Positions 15,123 through 23,104 are shown, counted from the stretch's first letter. The stretch: 37,541 nt of DNA from an uncultured Bacilli bacterium (GCA_944358445.1 CALVRC010000016.1:1-37541); one strand, 5' to 3'. Notes: generated by a model from the letters alone, not told the origin. Made by a program: numbers and translations.

Positions 15123-15389
15123 CTTTAGTATAAAATATTTACAATCATATGCGCCATTAGTTTTGATATATTCTTCTGCTTTTTCTATATCGTTTATAGG
15201 TTTAAATTTTGGGTTTTCTTTGTTGCAAAAACCTTTTAATCTAAGTTTTCCGTACGACCAATCACCTAATATATAATCATAATCATCAAAGTATTCAGTA
15301 TATTTTTCTTTAATTGCTTCTAATTCGAAAGCATTTTTATAATCTTTATATAATTCATATTTATTCTTTTCTATTTCATATGTTTTCAT
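15108..15389 (-). CDS. yutD: YutD family protein (DUF1027)
   Basis: 93 residues. YDYILGDWSYGKLRLKGFCNK and the late GAYDCKYFILKK match YutD, a small conserved Firmicutes protein of unknown function. The ATG at 15389 has GGAGG seven bases upstream; an in-frame TTG at 15401 overlaps that site and is rejected. In B. subtilis yutD and yunB are close neighbours, as here. Confidence 0.85.
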   Translation of the reverse strand: MKTYEIEKNKYELYKDYKNAFELEAIKEKYTEYFDDYDYILGDWSYGKLRLKGFCNKENPKFKPINDIEKAEEYIKTNGAYDCKYFILKKIDD

Positions 15390-15418
15390 ATTAACCTCCA
15401 AATATATTATATCATAAG

Positions 15419-16171
15419 TTATGTAGTTGGAAGTGTTAAAGATGGAGCTACAGTATTTAAATTACCATAATAACTTGGAACTTTACCATTAACTAATTTT
15501 AAGGCAATTGGCACTTTAGTTTCTAGTTCTATTTCTTTGTCATAGAATGGAAGTATAATATTTTCTGTTATTTTTATATTAGCATATACTTTTATTAAGG
15601 CATTATTGATTCCGTAATTAGTAAGTTCTGTAGAAATATTACTTACTACATCTCCTGTTAAAGAGATTTTTATAGGAATTTGCGCGCCAAAATTGGCAAA
15701 TATTGGATTATTGAAAATAAAGCCACTATTGAGATAATAGATTACACCGTTTTTTAATGCTTTTTCATCATAGTTTTCTAATAAGTCAGCTTGATATTCT
15801 ACTTTTTCTATATTCCCATTTTCTATATATTTTAAACTTTTTTGAATGCTTTTTGTTGCTGTTGTTAAATATTTATTGATTAATGCAGTATTGAAATCAA
15901 CACTTTTTATTTCTCCATTTGAATCATTTGTGATAACGAATAGGCTTTCTGTGTTTATTTTATCTGTTATATATTTATCAATCGCATTATTAATTATTAT
16001 GCTGGAAAATTTTTTAGCTTCTAAAGAGCTATATTCAAACAGTGATGGCATTATTCTATCTTTTATATAACCAAAGATTAAATATAAACTTATTATGATT
16101 AAAACTAGAAGAATAGCTATTAAATTAATAATTTTTGCTTTAGATTTTCTTTTTAAACGTATTCTATTCAT
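15419..16171 (-). CDS. yunB: Sporulation protein YunB
   Basis: 250 residues (about 254 in B. subtilis). Very basic N-terminus, one membrane segment (about 15-35), then EAKKFSSIIINNAIDKYI, SVDFNTALINKYLTTATKSIQKSL, NFGAQIPIKISLTGDVVSNISTELTNYGINNALIKVYANI and TKVPIALKLVNGKVPSYY, all YunB-like. YunB is a SigE-dependent protein required for efficient sporulation, with a role not fully known. There is no Shine-Dalgarno before the ATG. Instead CATACAAT, a perfect SigE -10 match, ends five bases before it, which would make a near-leaderless message; this may be coincidence. Confidence 0.88.
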   Translation of the reverse strand: MNRIRLKRKSKAKIINLIAILLVLIIISLYLIFGYIKDRIMPSLFEYSSLEAKKFSSIIINNAIDKYITDKINTESLFVITNDSNGEIKSVDFNTALINKYLTTATKSIQKSLKYIENGNIEKVEYQADLLENYDEKALKNGVIYYLNSGFIFNNPIFANFGAQIPIKISLTGDVVSNISTELTNYGINNALIKVYANIKITENIILPFYDKEIELETKVPIALKLVNGKVPSYYGNLNTVAPSLTLPTT

Positions 16172-16199
16172 ATTTAATTGTATGAAAAAAAGAGCTTTA

Positions 16200-16859
16200 T
16201 TAGCCCACTATCTCATAAGGTTCTTTAATTGTACCTTTACCTTCTAATTTTATATCTGATGAAAGATTTAAAACAGGTGAATAAAATATGGTACCATAGC
16301 AGCTTTGAGATACTAACTCTCTACCGGCTTGTATTACATATACATTATTACTGTTTAAGCCCGAAGATGAAAAATAAGGTGTGATTGTCCATGTTTGTTC
16401 ATTTTCATTAACTAAGTTTTGCATCCAATTTGTTTTTAAACATATATCACGGTTAGTTATTTCTTTTTTCATTGTTTCACACTAACTCGCATTAGAGTTA
16501 GCTCTTAAATATTCACTAGCAGTTGGAAGACCAATTTTACCAGTCCATATTTTACTATCTTCTTCTTTTATTTGTTCAATTAAATCATCATTATTATTTA
16601 ATGCACTACCAATTTTAAATTCTTTATCAATTATTTTATCTGTATTTGTGGTTATTTCATTAATGTATTCATTATTGAGATGATTCTTTAAATCTCCATT
16701 TTCCCAATTAGGACTATATTCATTCCAATAAAATTCATCGTTAGTTTCATTTCTAATTATTTTTATTGTATTATCTTTATCTACTGAAATTATTCTCCAA
16801 AGCTCATTATTTATACTTATATACATTTTTGGAATGGTGTAGATTAAAGGGAATAAAAG
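16200..16859 (-). pseudogene. Broken surface-protein C-terminal domain
   Basis: One minus-strand frame opens after a TAA at 16862-16860, gives IYTIPKMYISINNELWRIISVDKDNTIKIIR, runs to EYLRANSNAS, meets a TAG at 16484-16482, and continues in frame through WTITPYFSSSGLNSNNVYV to VLNLSSDIKLEGKGTIKEPYEIVG. The WRIISVD...TIK, GLPTASEYLRANS and LSSDI+..G.GT...PYEI pattern recurs as a C-terminal domain of large surface proteins in AT-rich gut Firmicutes (from memory). There is no start with a Shine-Dalgarno and no signal peptide, so this is a 5'-truncated copy with a nonsense mutation. A more decayed copy lies at 35211-35420. Confidence 0.75.
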
Positions 16860-16881
16860 TTACTATGGAGAAAAGCACTAA

Positions 16882-16905
16882 AAAAGCTAGAAAATTCTAG
16901 CTTTT
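16882..16905 (-). terminator. Terminator of the repeat-containing surface protein gene
   Basis: Minus strand AAAAGCTAGAA (16905-16895) and TTCTAGCTTTT (16892-16882) with a tiny loop and T run. It overlaps the last codons of the gene. Confidence 0.88.
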
Positions 16906-18219
16906 TCGATATCTAAATTTATATGTTACTTCTAATTCATAATTAGGATTAGTTGAAAATTCTAAAATTGATGTTTTAATTTTCTTTTCGAAATCAGCAT
17001 GATTTAATGGAGTTTTTAATACTTTTAATGAAAGTATGTCATACTCTATTCTAAATCTAGTCATTATTTTTCTTTCCATTATTCTATAGTCAAGGTTTTC
17101 TTCGTTGACATTTTGATCTGGTGACCATGATGTTGGATCACCTAAAGTTTCTGTTTCTGTATCTTTATATGGTCTTCCAGATGGTGCTTTTGATGTTAGA
17201 CCACTATATTTTCTTTTAGTTCCATTATACCATCTCCACTGTTTATCACGGTAGTGATAAAGTGTGGCTGTTTCTTCATCTCTTTTATTGTATTTATCCG
17301 TATTAACATCTTCTCTAGCTGTATATTGTCCATTATTATAGTATATTTTTTTACCTTCATCATTTAAATAGTAAAATTTATATCCTGTTGTACTAGAAAT
17401 TGTTCGGTAATCTTTTTCTTCTGGGTAATTTAGTGAGTATTCTGTCCATTCTGTTTCTCTGACACTAGCTGTATCTTTATTGGCATATCTAGCTGGTTGT
17501 TCTGAAGAAAACTCTGAATAATCTCCTTCAATATCATACCATTTCCAACTTCGGGTTCTATAACGATAATAATATGTTGTATCATTTTCTATATTAGCAA
17601 TTTTTCCTTCAGCTGGCACTTCTGGTAAATCTTCTTCGTTTAATGGTAATTTAATTCCATATTCTGATATTTCATCTGATATTTCCGAATCATCAAAATA
17701 TTCCGTCCATTTAGTATAGTTTGATTCTTTTTCATAATAATTATAATATGGAATGACATCTACAATTGCTTTTCCAGAAGGATATGCTGATTGTTCTTTG
17801 CTCCAACCACCATACTTAGTATTTACAGAGCATTTCCCGCAGTTTTTGGCATCTATAGTATATACATATTCATTTTTATATTTTGTTATTTTAACGCTTC
17901 CTGAACAAAGCGTGTTGTCTGTTCTTGAACTACTTAAATATTGTTCATTATACAAATCATCTAAACGAACACTGATATTTTCTCCTTCTAGACTAGGCAA
18001 GTTTCCTTGATCTTGGGCATATTTTAAACTTGCACTTTTAATTACATTATATACTTTTAAACAACCATTATTTTGAACAACGACAACTATGATAAATATT
18101 ATAATTACAATCGGTAAAATTGTTCCAAATACAAAGAAGAAATTTAACATTGGTTTCTTTGCTTCAAACGATTGATCAACAGCATTTCCTTCTCTATCTA
18201 CATAAGTTTGCCTTTTCAT
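16897..18219 (-). CDS. Membrane-anchored surface protein with aromatic repeats
   Basis: 440 residues, not assignable to a named family. Residues 1-24 are cytosolic, 26-48 a membrane anchor, the rest extracellular. The segment after the anchor (CLKVYNVIKSASLKYAQDQGNLPSLEGENISVRLDDLYNEQYL, then LCSGSV...YVYTIDAKNC) resembles prepilin-like surface proteins: a helix, a KLPS-like turn and a disulphide-prone Cys pair. Two clear repeats follow: YYYRYRTRSWKWY...YSEFSSEQPARYANKDT at 216-250 and LYHYRDKQWRWY...YSGLTSKAPSGRPYKDT at 320-354. A weaker one sits near 136-175. A cell-wall or glycan contact role is a guess. Good GAGGGGTGA site at the start. The upstream LppM-like gene is on the same strand, behind its own terminator. 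Confidence 0.75.
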   Translation of the reverse strand: MKRQTYVDREGNAVDQSFEAKKPMLNFFFVFGTILPIVIIIFIIVVVVQNNGCLKVYNVIKSASLKYAQDQGNLPSLEGENISVRLDDLYNEQYLSSSRTDNTLCSGSVKITKYKNEYVYTIDAKNCGKCSVNTKYGGWSKEQSAYPSGKAIVDVIPYYNYYEKESNYTKWTEYFDDSEISDEISEYGIKLPLNEEDLPEVPAEGKIANIENDTTYYYRYRTRSWKWYDIEGDYSEFSSEQPARYANKDTASVRETEWTEYSLNYPEEKDYRTISSTTGYKFYYLNDEGKKIYYNNGQYTAREDVNTDKYNKRDEETATLYHYRDKQWRWYNGTKRKYSGLTSKAPSGRPYKDTETETLGDPTSWSPDQNVNEENLDYRIMERKIMTRFRIEYDILSLKVLKTPLNHADFEKKIKTSILEFSTNPNYELEVTYKFRYRKS

Positions 18220-18282
18220 TTAATCACCCCTCGTATATTATCATTTTAACACATCTATAGTTTTTTTAAAATATATTAACAG

Positions 18283-18306
18283 AAAAAAGTCTACAATTAG
18301 ACTTTT
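18283..18306 (-). terminator. Terminator of the LppM-like gene
   Basis: AAAAGTCTA/TAGACTTTT stem (18285-18293, 18298-18306), 4-base loop, minus-strand T run. Confidence 0.88.
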
Positions 18307-18317
18307 TTAATCTTATA

Positions 18318-19319
18318 TTATTTATTTTCATTGTTTGGCGTAGAATTAAAGATATTAGCATTTGCAGTATTAGTTGGAGCTTGTTCTGACTTTGTCATAT
18401 TATTTTGAATTTCTGAATTAACTTGAGGTGCTTGTTCAACTTTTGTTTCAGTAATATTTGAAACCGTTGGTATTGGCTGCTCATTTGTTGCTGATACAGT
18501 TGGTGCAATATTTTGATTAATATTTTCTACATTTGAATCAGTTACTTTTACTGGTGTTCCAACAGGCGCTTTTGGTTTTCTTTTTTTAGATACTATTACA
18601 ATTATAATTATTATAATAATGGCAGCTGCTATACCAGCAGTTAAATAAACATTATTCATATTATATAGTTCAAATTGAAATTCAATATTTTGAAGATTTT
18701 GATTCATTAAGTCCCAAACTAGTTTTTTACCATCATTTTCAGTAGATGTGGCATTACTCTTTATTGCTTTGTATGGTAAAGTTACATTAAATTTCATATC
18801 CATATTAGATGAAATAGAAGACAAATCAATATTACTTGAAAAATCCATAGAATTATCTTGACCATATGTTGTTGAATCTCCAAAATCCATTTGACTTTCT
18901 AATTCGCTTGAAGTATTATTTTCCATAGTAACGGTATATGTGTTTTTAAAGAAACCTTGTTTTACTGTGAATATCTGTGCATTTTCTTCATTCATCAATT
19001 TTTCTAAATCAAAATTTACTTTTTTGTCACTACTAATGTCATCAATATTTTTAAATTCTTTTGAAAGCGTATATCCTTTCATTGAACCATCTGAATATTC
19101 ATCTACTTTGAATCCGTTATTTTCAGCTTCATTTTTTGTTTCCTCATCCATAAGTCCTTCACTACCATATTGCTGTAATAAGCTTTGGTCAACTGCAGAA
19201 GTGACTGACAACTTCATGCTTTTATCTTTGTTGATACTCATATCAATGTTAGCCTTTACACACCCTGACATCATAAAAACAATTAACATAAGACATAAAA
19301 CTTTACAACTTTTTTTCAA
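18318..19319 (-). CDS. LppM-like lipoprotein with C-terminal membrane segment
   Basis: 333 residues from a TTG start preceded by GGGGAGAAAG. A lipoprotein signal ends at MMSGC (Cys20), followed by VKANIDMSINKDKSMKLSVT, typical of LppM/DUF3153 domains. The domain ends around NQNLQNIEFQFELYN. A membrane segment (about 227-245) with KKRK stop-transfer follows, then a Gln/Asn/Pro/Thr-rich cytosolic tail of about 85 residues. The protein thus has both a lipid anchor and a transmembrane helix. Function unknown. Confidence 0.75.
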   Translation of the reverse strand: MKKSCKVLCLMLIVFMMSGCVKANIDMSINKDKSMKLSVTSAVDQSLLQQYGSEGLMDEETKNEAENNGFKVDEYSDGSMKGYTLSKEFKNIDDISSDKKVNFDLEKLMNEENAQIFTVKQGFFKNTYTVTMENNTSSELESQMDFGDSTTYGQDNSMDFSSNIDLSSISSNMDMKFNVTLPYKAIKSNATSTENDGKKLVWDLMNQNLQNIEFQFELYNMNNVYLTAGIAAAIIIIIIIVIVSKKRKPKAPVGTPVKVTDSNVENINQNIAPTVSATNEQPIPTVSNITETKVEQAPQVNSEIQNNMTKSEQAPTNTANANIFNSTPNNENK

Positions 19320-19390
19320 CTTTCTCCCCTACTTTCTCTTTTAGAATATCAAAATAATTTTTTTTTGTCAATAATATGTGAGAGTTAGTG

Positions 19391-19419
19391 AAAAAAAGAA
19401 AATAGTTTATTCTATTTTC
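19391..19419 (-). terminator. Terminator of the nrd operon
   Basis: Minus strand GAAAATAG (19419-19412) and CTATTTTC (19405-19398) around AATAAA, then seven Ts. It overlaps the last codons and stop of the rubredoxin-fusion gene. Confidence 0.85.
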
Positions 19420-20009
19420 TCAAATACACTAGCAGGAGCGCCGCAAATTGGACATACAAAATCTATTGGTAAGGTTTCTCCTTCATAAACATATCCACAA
19501 ATTTTACATCTATAACCTTTTTTAGGTTTTTCATATGTTGGGGCCTTTGGAGGAGTAACAGCTTTTTTTACTTTATGGTAATAGTCATACGTCATGACTT
19601 CTTCATCTGATAATATTTCGGTATTTATGACTTTTGCAATAAATATTGTGTGAGTATCTAAATCAATTTCATTTATTACTTCACATTCAATTAAAGAAGC
19701 CATTTTTTCTTTAATGTATGGAATGTTATTACTATCTTTTTCTGTTTGAAATAATTTATATTTATCATTATCTTTACTACTTGTAAAACCAAATGTTTGA
19801 ATTACTTCCATATTTATTTTTTGTGTTAATACTGTAGCATTAAATTTTTTATATGTTTTTATCATTTGATTAGTATAGTTATCTTTATTAATAGCAACAA
19901 TTACCTTATCACTTGTAACTTGGGTTAATGTATTAACAATGCAGCCACTATTGATAGTGTTTATTATGTATACACCATACGATAATTTTCTTAAACCTTT
20001 ATTATTCAT
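19407..20009 (-). CDS. Flavin reductase-rubredoxin fusion (Hrb-like, high-molecular-weight rubredoxin)
   Basis: 200 residues. The first ~150 form a flavin reductase-like FMN-binding domain: LRKLSYGVYIINT, CIVNTLTQVTSDKVIVAINKDNYTNQMI, IEVI-type MEVIQTFGF and CEVINEIDLDTHTIFIAKV. A linker (about 152-163) leads to a compact rubredoxin with CKICGYVY and CPICGAPASVF (two CxxC pairs, about 168-193). In Moorella the equivalent Hrb passes electrons from NADH to rubredoxin and flavoproteins that remove oxygen or NO. The gene starts eight bases after the nrdG stop, so it is co-transcribed with the oxygen-sensitive class III reductase. Protection or electron supply to NrdG is inferred from this. Confidence 0.88.
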   Translation of the reverse strand: MNNKGLRKLSYGVYIINTINSGCIVNTLTQVTSDKVIVAINKDNYTNQMIKTYKKFNATVLTQKINMEVIQTFGFTSSKDNDKYKLFQTEKDSNNIPYIKEKMASLIECEVINEIDLDTHTIFIAKVINTEILSDEEVMTYDYYHKVKKAVTPPKAPTYEKPKKGYRCKICGYVYEGETLPIDFVCPICGAPASVFEKIE

Positions 20010-20017
20010 ATTTCTCC

Positions 20018-20569
20018 TTAAATATACACATGTTTTTTTCGAGGAACTTCTATTTTATGAGTACGCTCTTTCATGTATTTATCAATTAAAATTATTTTCT
20101 TTTCTTTTAGACTTTTTTGGACATCTATTATTCTTTGATTTCTAGAACCTCTAAAATCCAAATTTAAGCTAAATTTATTAATATCAAATTTACCATCAAC
20201 TAGGACGTCAACATATTTTAATAAATTTAACATTTCTTTACTTAGTAAAACTTGTTCGTAAGTAAAGCCTGTATAACACCAAACATTTAATCCCTTTTCT
20301 TTGGCATGTTTGGCTATTTTGGCACATGCTTTGGCTTGAAACATAGGGTCTCCACCTGATAAGGTGATTCCTTGCTGACCTAAAAGAGTATCTAACTCTT
20401 TATTTATTTCTTCTACATTTACAGAAAAGCCGCCTTTAAAATCATGGGTGGTAGGGTTATGACAACCTTTGCAATTATGACTACACCCCTGAGTCCAAAT
20501 GACGGTTCTAATTCCTGGTCCATCAACTATACTATCTGGTTGTAAGTCGCTGGCTAAACGTATTTCCAT
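20018..20569 (-). CDS. nrdG: Anaerobic ribonucleotide reductase activating enzyme
   Basis: 183 residues. Radical-SAM motif CSHNCKGCHN (CxxxCxxC, about residues 29-36), DGPGIRTVIWTQGC before it and ITLSGGDPMFQ after. NrdG uses a [4Fe-4S] cluster and S-adenosylmethionine to create the glycyl radical on NrdD. The last 25 residues are unusually basic. The ATG overlaps the stop of the 55-residue glycyl-radical gene (TAATG), so the activase and its presumed substrate peptide are translationally coupled. Confidence 0.95.
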   Translation of the reverse strand: MEIRLASDLQPDSIVDGPGIRTVIWTQGCSHNCKGCHNPTTHDFKGGFSVNVEEINKELDTLLGQQGITLSGGDPMFQAKACAKIAKHAKEKGLNVWCYTGFTYEQVLLSKEMLNLLKYVDVLVDGKFDINKFSLNLDFRGSRNQRIIDVQKSLKEKKIILIDKYMKERTHKIEVPRKKHVYI

Positions 20570-20736
20570 TATTTTGATTCTTTCATAAGACCAGCAGTAC
20601 TATGTTTTACACGGTCATGTTCTTCAGACCTTTTAGCATTATTAAATCTATCAGTAGTTCCTACTAAGTAACCTGTAATTCTTCTAATTCGTTCGAATTT
20701 AACCCCTTCTCCTACTTTTTTTTCGTCTGCTTTCAT
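20569..20736 (-). CDS. Separate glycyl-radical domain of class III ribonucleotide reductase
   Basis: 55 residues. The core GVKFERIRRITGYLVGT...FNNAKRSEEHDRVKH matches the C-terminal glycyl-radical tail of normal NrdD proteins (RxxGYL...RVKH); Gly22 would be the radical site. The ATG has its own GGAGG eight bases upstream. The gene begins 12 bases after the nrdD TAG in the same reading frame, so readthrough of one TAG would fuse them. The nrdD product itself ends in NTCGGR where this tail should be. I infer a two-piece enzyme: catalytic barrel plus a radical-bearing peptide that NrdG activates, comparable to the spare-part GrcA/YfiD for pyruvate formate-lyase. Alternatively it could repair a damaged NrdD. 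Confidence 0.85.
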   Translation of the reverse strand: MKADEKKVGEGVKFERIRRITGYLVGTTDRFNNAKRSEEHDRVKHSTAGLMKESK

Positions 20737-20748
20737 TTTAATTTCCTC

Positions 20749-23049
20749 CTATCTTCCTCCGCAAGTGTTTAGACTTGCATTTTTTATTCTTTCCATTGGG
20801 ACTCCTTCCCCTTCTTTTCTTCCACATCCTGGGCAGAAATCTCCGATTACACCAGTATATCCACAAACAGGGTCTCTATCTACTGGGTGATTAATTGCTC
20901 CATAACCTATACCATTATCATGCATTGTTCTGATGATTTGCTCAAATGCATCAATATTCATAGCTGTATCTCCATCTAATTCGACATAAGTTATATGTCC
21001 ACCATTTGTAAATGCGTGATAAGGTGCTTCTAACTGTATTTTTTTAACAGCTGAAATATTATAATAAACTGGTACATGGAATGAATTAGTGTAGTATTCT
21101 CTATCAGTAACTCCTTTAATTTTTCCATATATTGCTTTATCTATATTAGTAAATCTTCCTGATAATCCTTCAGCTGGTGTAGCTATTAATGAGAAGTTTA
21201 AATTATATTCTTTGGCATATTCGTCAATTTTCTTTCTCATAAAACCAATAATTTTTATACCTAATTTTTGGGCTTCTTCACTTTCACCATGATGTTTACC
21301 GATTAAGGCTTTTAAACATTCAGCTAAACCGATGAAACCGATTGTTAGTGTTCCATGTTTTAATACTTTTCTTAAACGATCGTTTGTTTTTAGTTTTTCG
21401 CTATCAATCCAAACTCCTTGACCTAATAAGAATGGGAAGTTATATATTCTTTTGGAACATTGAATTTCAAATCTTTCAAGTAATTGATCCTTAACTAAGT
21501 CCATTAATTCTTCTAATTCTTTAAAAAAGCCGTCTAAATCAGTTTCTCCACTTACTATACCATGTTTAATTCCTAGTCTAGGTAGATTAATAGATGTAAA
21601 TGATAAATTTCCTCTACCTGGAGTAATTGATTTATTTGGATCAACAACGTTTGCTAAAACCCTTGTTCTACATCCCATATATCCAACTTCTGTTTCATAG
21701 TTGTTTGGATCATAATATTCTAAGTTAAATGGTGCATCTATAAATGAGAAGTTTGGAAATAATCTTTTTGCTGATACTTCACAAGCTAATCTGAATAAAT
21801 CATAGTTTTTATCTTCTTTATTATAATTTACGCCTTCTTTAACTTTGAAAATTGAGATTGGGAAAATTGGGGTTTCATGATTTCCTAGTCCGGCATCTGT
21901 TGCGAGTAAATAGTTTTTAATAACCATTCTTCCTTCTGGAGATGTATCTGTTCCAAAGTTAATTGATGAGAATGGAACTTGAGCTCCAGCTCTTGAATGC
22001 ATTGTATTTAAATTATGGATAAAGGCTTCCATAGCTTGATATGTTTGTCTATCAGTTTTTTCATAAGCTTTTTCATAAGCTTTTTCAAATAATCTTTCTA
22101 ATTGTTTTGAACCTTTAGTAAATGAATCAAATATATTCAAATCTATATCAATTGTTTTTAATTTATCTATTTCTTTAGCTACTCTATCCATATTTATATA
22201 GTATTCAAAGTCTGTTAAGTCTAAGTAATCATAAATAGATTGTTTTAACTGTTTTTTAAAGGTTGCTAGAACACCTGGTGCCATATAATAATCAAAAGCT
22301 GGTATTGCCTGACCACCGTGTTGGTCATTTTGATTGGCTTGAATTGCTATGGCTGCTAAAGCTGTATAACTGATTATATCTTTAGGTTGCCTTAAATAAC
22401 CATGGCCTGTTGAAAAACCATTTTTGAATAGTTTATTTAAATCAATTTGACAACAGGTTGTTGTTCCCATTGGCAAGAAATCCATATCATGAATATGAAT
22501 ATCACCATTATCATGAGCTTCGGCAAATTTTGGTTTCATTAAATATGCTTTAGCAAATTCTTTAGATACTGTAGAACCATATTGAAGCATTGTCCCCATG
22601 GCTGTATCTCCATCAACATTGGCATTTTCTCTTTTATCATTTACTTCAGAAGCTGATTTTAATCCGAGACTTTCTAAGGCTTTTAAAAATTTATGTTGCT
22701 TTTTTTCACCAAAGAACACTTGTCTTGAGACATTTCTTCTTTCACGGTAATCTGCAAATTCTTTATAAACATCTGGATAACCTTGTTTTTGAAGTTCAGA
22801 CTCTATTAAATCTTGAATTGCTTCTATCTTTATTTTTTCTTCATTTTTATATTCTTTTTCTATACGTTTAATAACAGAATTATAAACTTTATTAACATCT
22901 TTTTCAGAATAATGATTTTCTTCGTCTTTTTCTAAACTATCAAAAGCTTTTTTTATGGCAATAGCTATTTTTGTTCCATTCCATTCTACTTTTTTACCAC
23001 TTCTTTTAATTACTGTTAGATAATCTAATTTTTCTTCTTCAATTGTCAT
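20749..23049 (-). CDS. nrdD: Anaerobic (class III) ribonucleoside-triphosphate reductase, catalytic chain
   Basis: 766 residues. An N-terminal ATP-cone (about 6-100: TVIKRSGKKVEWNGTKI to YKEFADYRERR) is followed by the catalytic barrel with GDIHIHDMDFLPMGTTTCCQ, NQNDQHGGQAIPAFDYY, NTMHSRAGAQVPFSSINFGT, MGCRTRV, GRGNLSFTSINLPR and a late RDPVCGYTGVIGDFCPGCG zinc-type region. It reduces ribonucleotides to deoxyribonucleotides without oxygen. After GVPMERI the chain ends KNASLNTCGGR; the usual RRITGYLVG tail is missing and is encoded by the next gene. The start has GGGAGGT and a strong promoter. A functional enzyme is likely only as a complex with the small gene product (inference). Confidence 0.96.
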   Translation of the reverse strand: MTIEEEKLDYLTVIKRSGKKVEWNGTKIAIAIKKAFDSLEKDEENHYSEKDVNKVYNSVIKRIEKEYKNEEKIKIEAIQDLIESELQKQGYPDVYKEFADYRERRNVSRQVFFGEKKQHKFLKALESLGLKSASEVNDKRENANVDGDTAMGTMLQYGSTVSKEFAKAYLMKPKFAEAHDNGDIHIHDMDFLPMGTTTCCQIDLNKLFKNGFSTGHGYLRQPKDIISYTALAAIAIQANQNDQHGGQAIPAFDYYMAPGVLATFKKQLKQSIYDYLDLTDFEYYINMDRVAKEIDKLKTIDIDLNIFDSFTKGSKQLERLFEKAYEKAYEKTDRQTYQAMEAFIHNLNTMHSRAGAQVPFSSINFGTDTSPEGRMVIKNYLLATDAGLGNHETPIFPISIFKVKEGVNYNKEDKNYDLFRLACEVSAKRLFPNFSFIDAPFNLEYYDPNNYETEVGYMGCRTRVLANVVDPNKSITPGRGNLSFTSINLPRLGIKHGIVSGETDLDGFFKELEELMDLVKDQLLERFEIQCSKRIYNFPFLLGQGVWIDSEKLKTNDRLRKVLKHGTLTIGFIGLAECLKALIGKHHGESEEAQKLGIKIIGFMRKKIDEYAKEYNLNFSLIATPAEGLSGRFTNIDKAIYGKIKGVTDREYYTNSFHVPVYYNISAVKKIQLEAPYHAFTNGGHITYVELDGDTAMNIDAFEQIIRTMHDNGIGYGAINHPVDRDPVCGYTGVIGDFCPGCGRKEGEGVPMERIKNASLNTCGGR

Positions 23050-23075
23050 AAGTACCTCCCATATTTTCTAAATTG

Positions 23076-23104
23076 ATTATATACCGTCATTTGACTATAG
23101 TCAA
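23076..23104 (-). promoter_or_regulatory. nrd operon promoter with a palindromic operator over the -35
   Basis: Minus strand TTGACT (23104-23099), 17-base spacer, TATAAT (23081-23076): near-perfect SigA. The perfect palindrome TTGACTATAGTCAA (23091-23104) covers the -35. It resembles Crp/FNR-type sites (TTGAy-N4-rTCAA) more than the NrdR box, which normally occurs as a pair. Confidence 0.8.

Noticed and set aside
20749-20751. TAG in the nrd junction as pyrrolysine or an intein boundary
   Set aside because: No intein motifs occur, the duplicate GV..ERI argues for duplication, and the following gene has a strong ribosome site. Pyrrolysine machinery is not expected here and cannot be seen.
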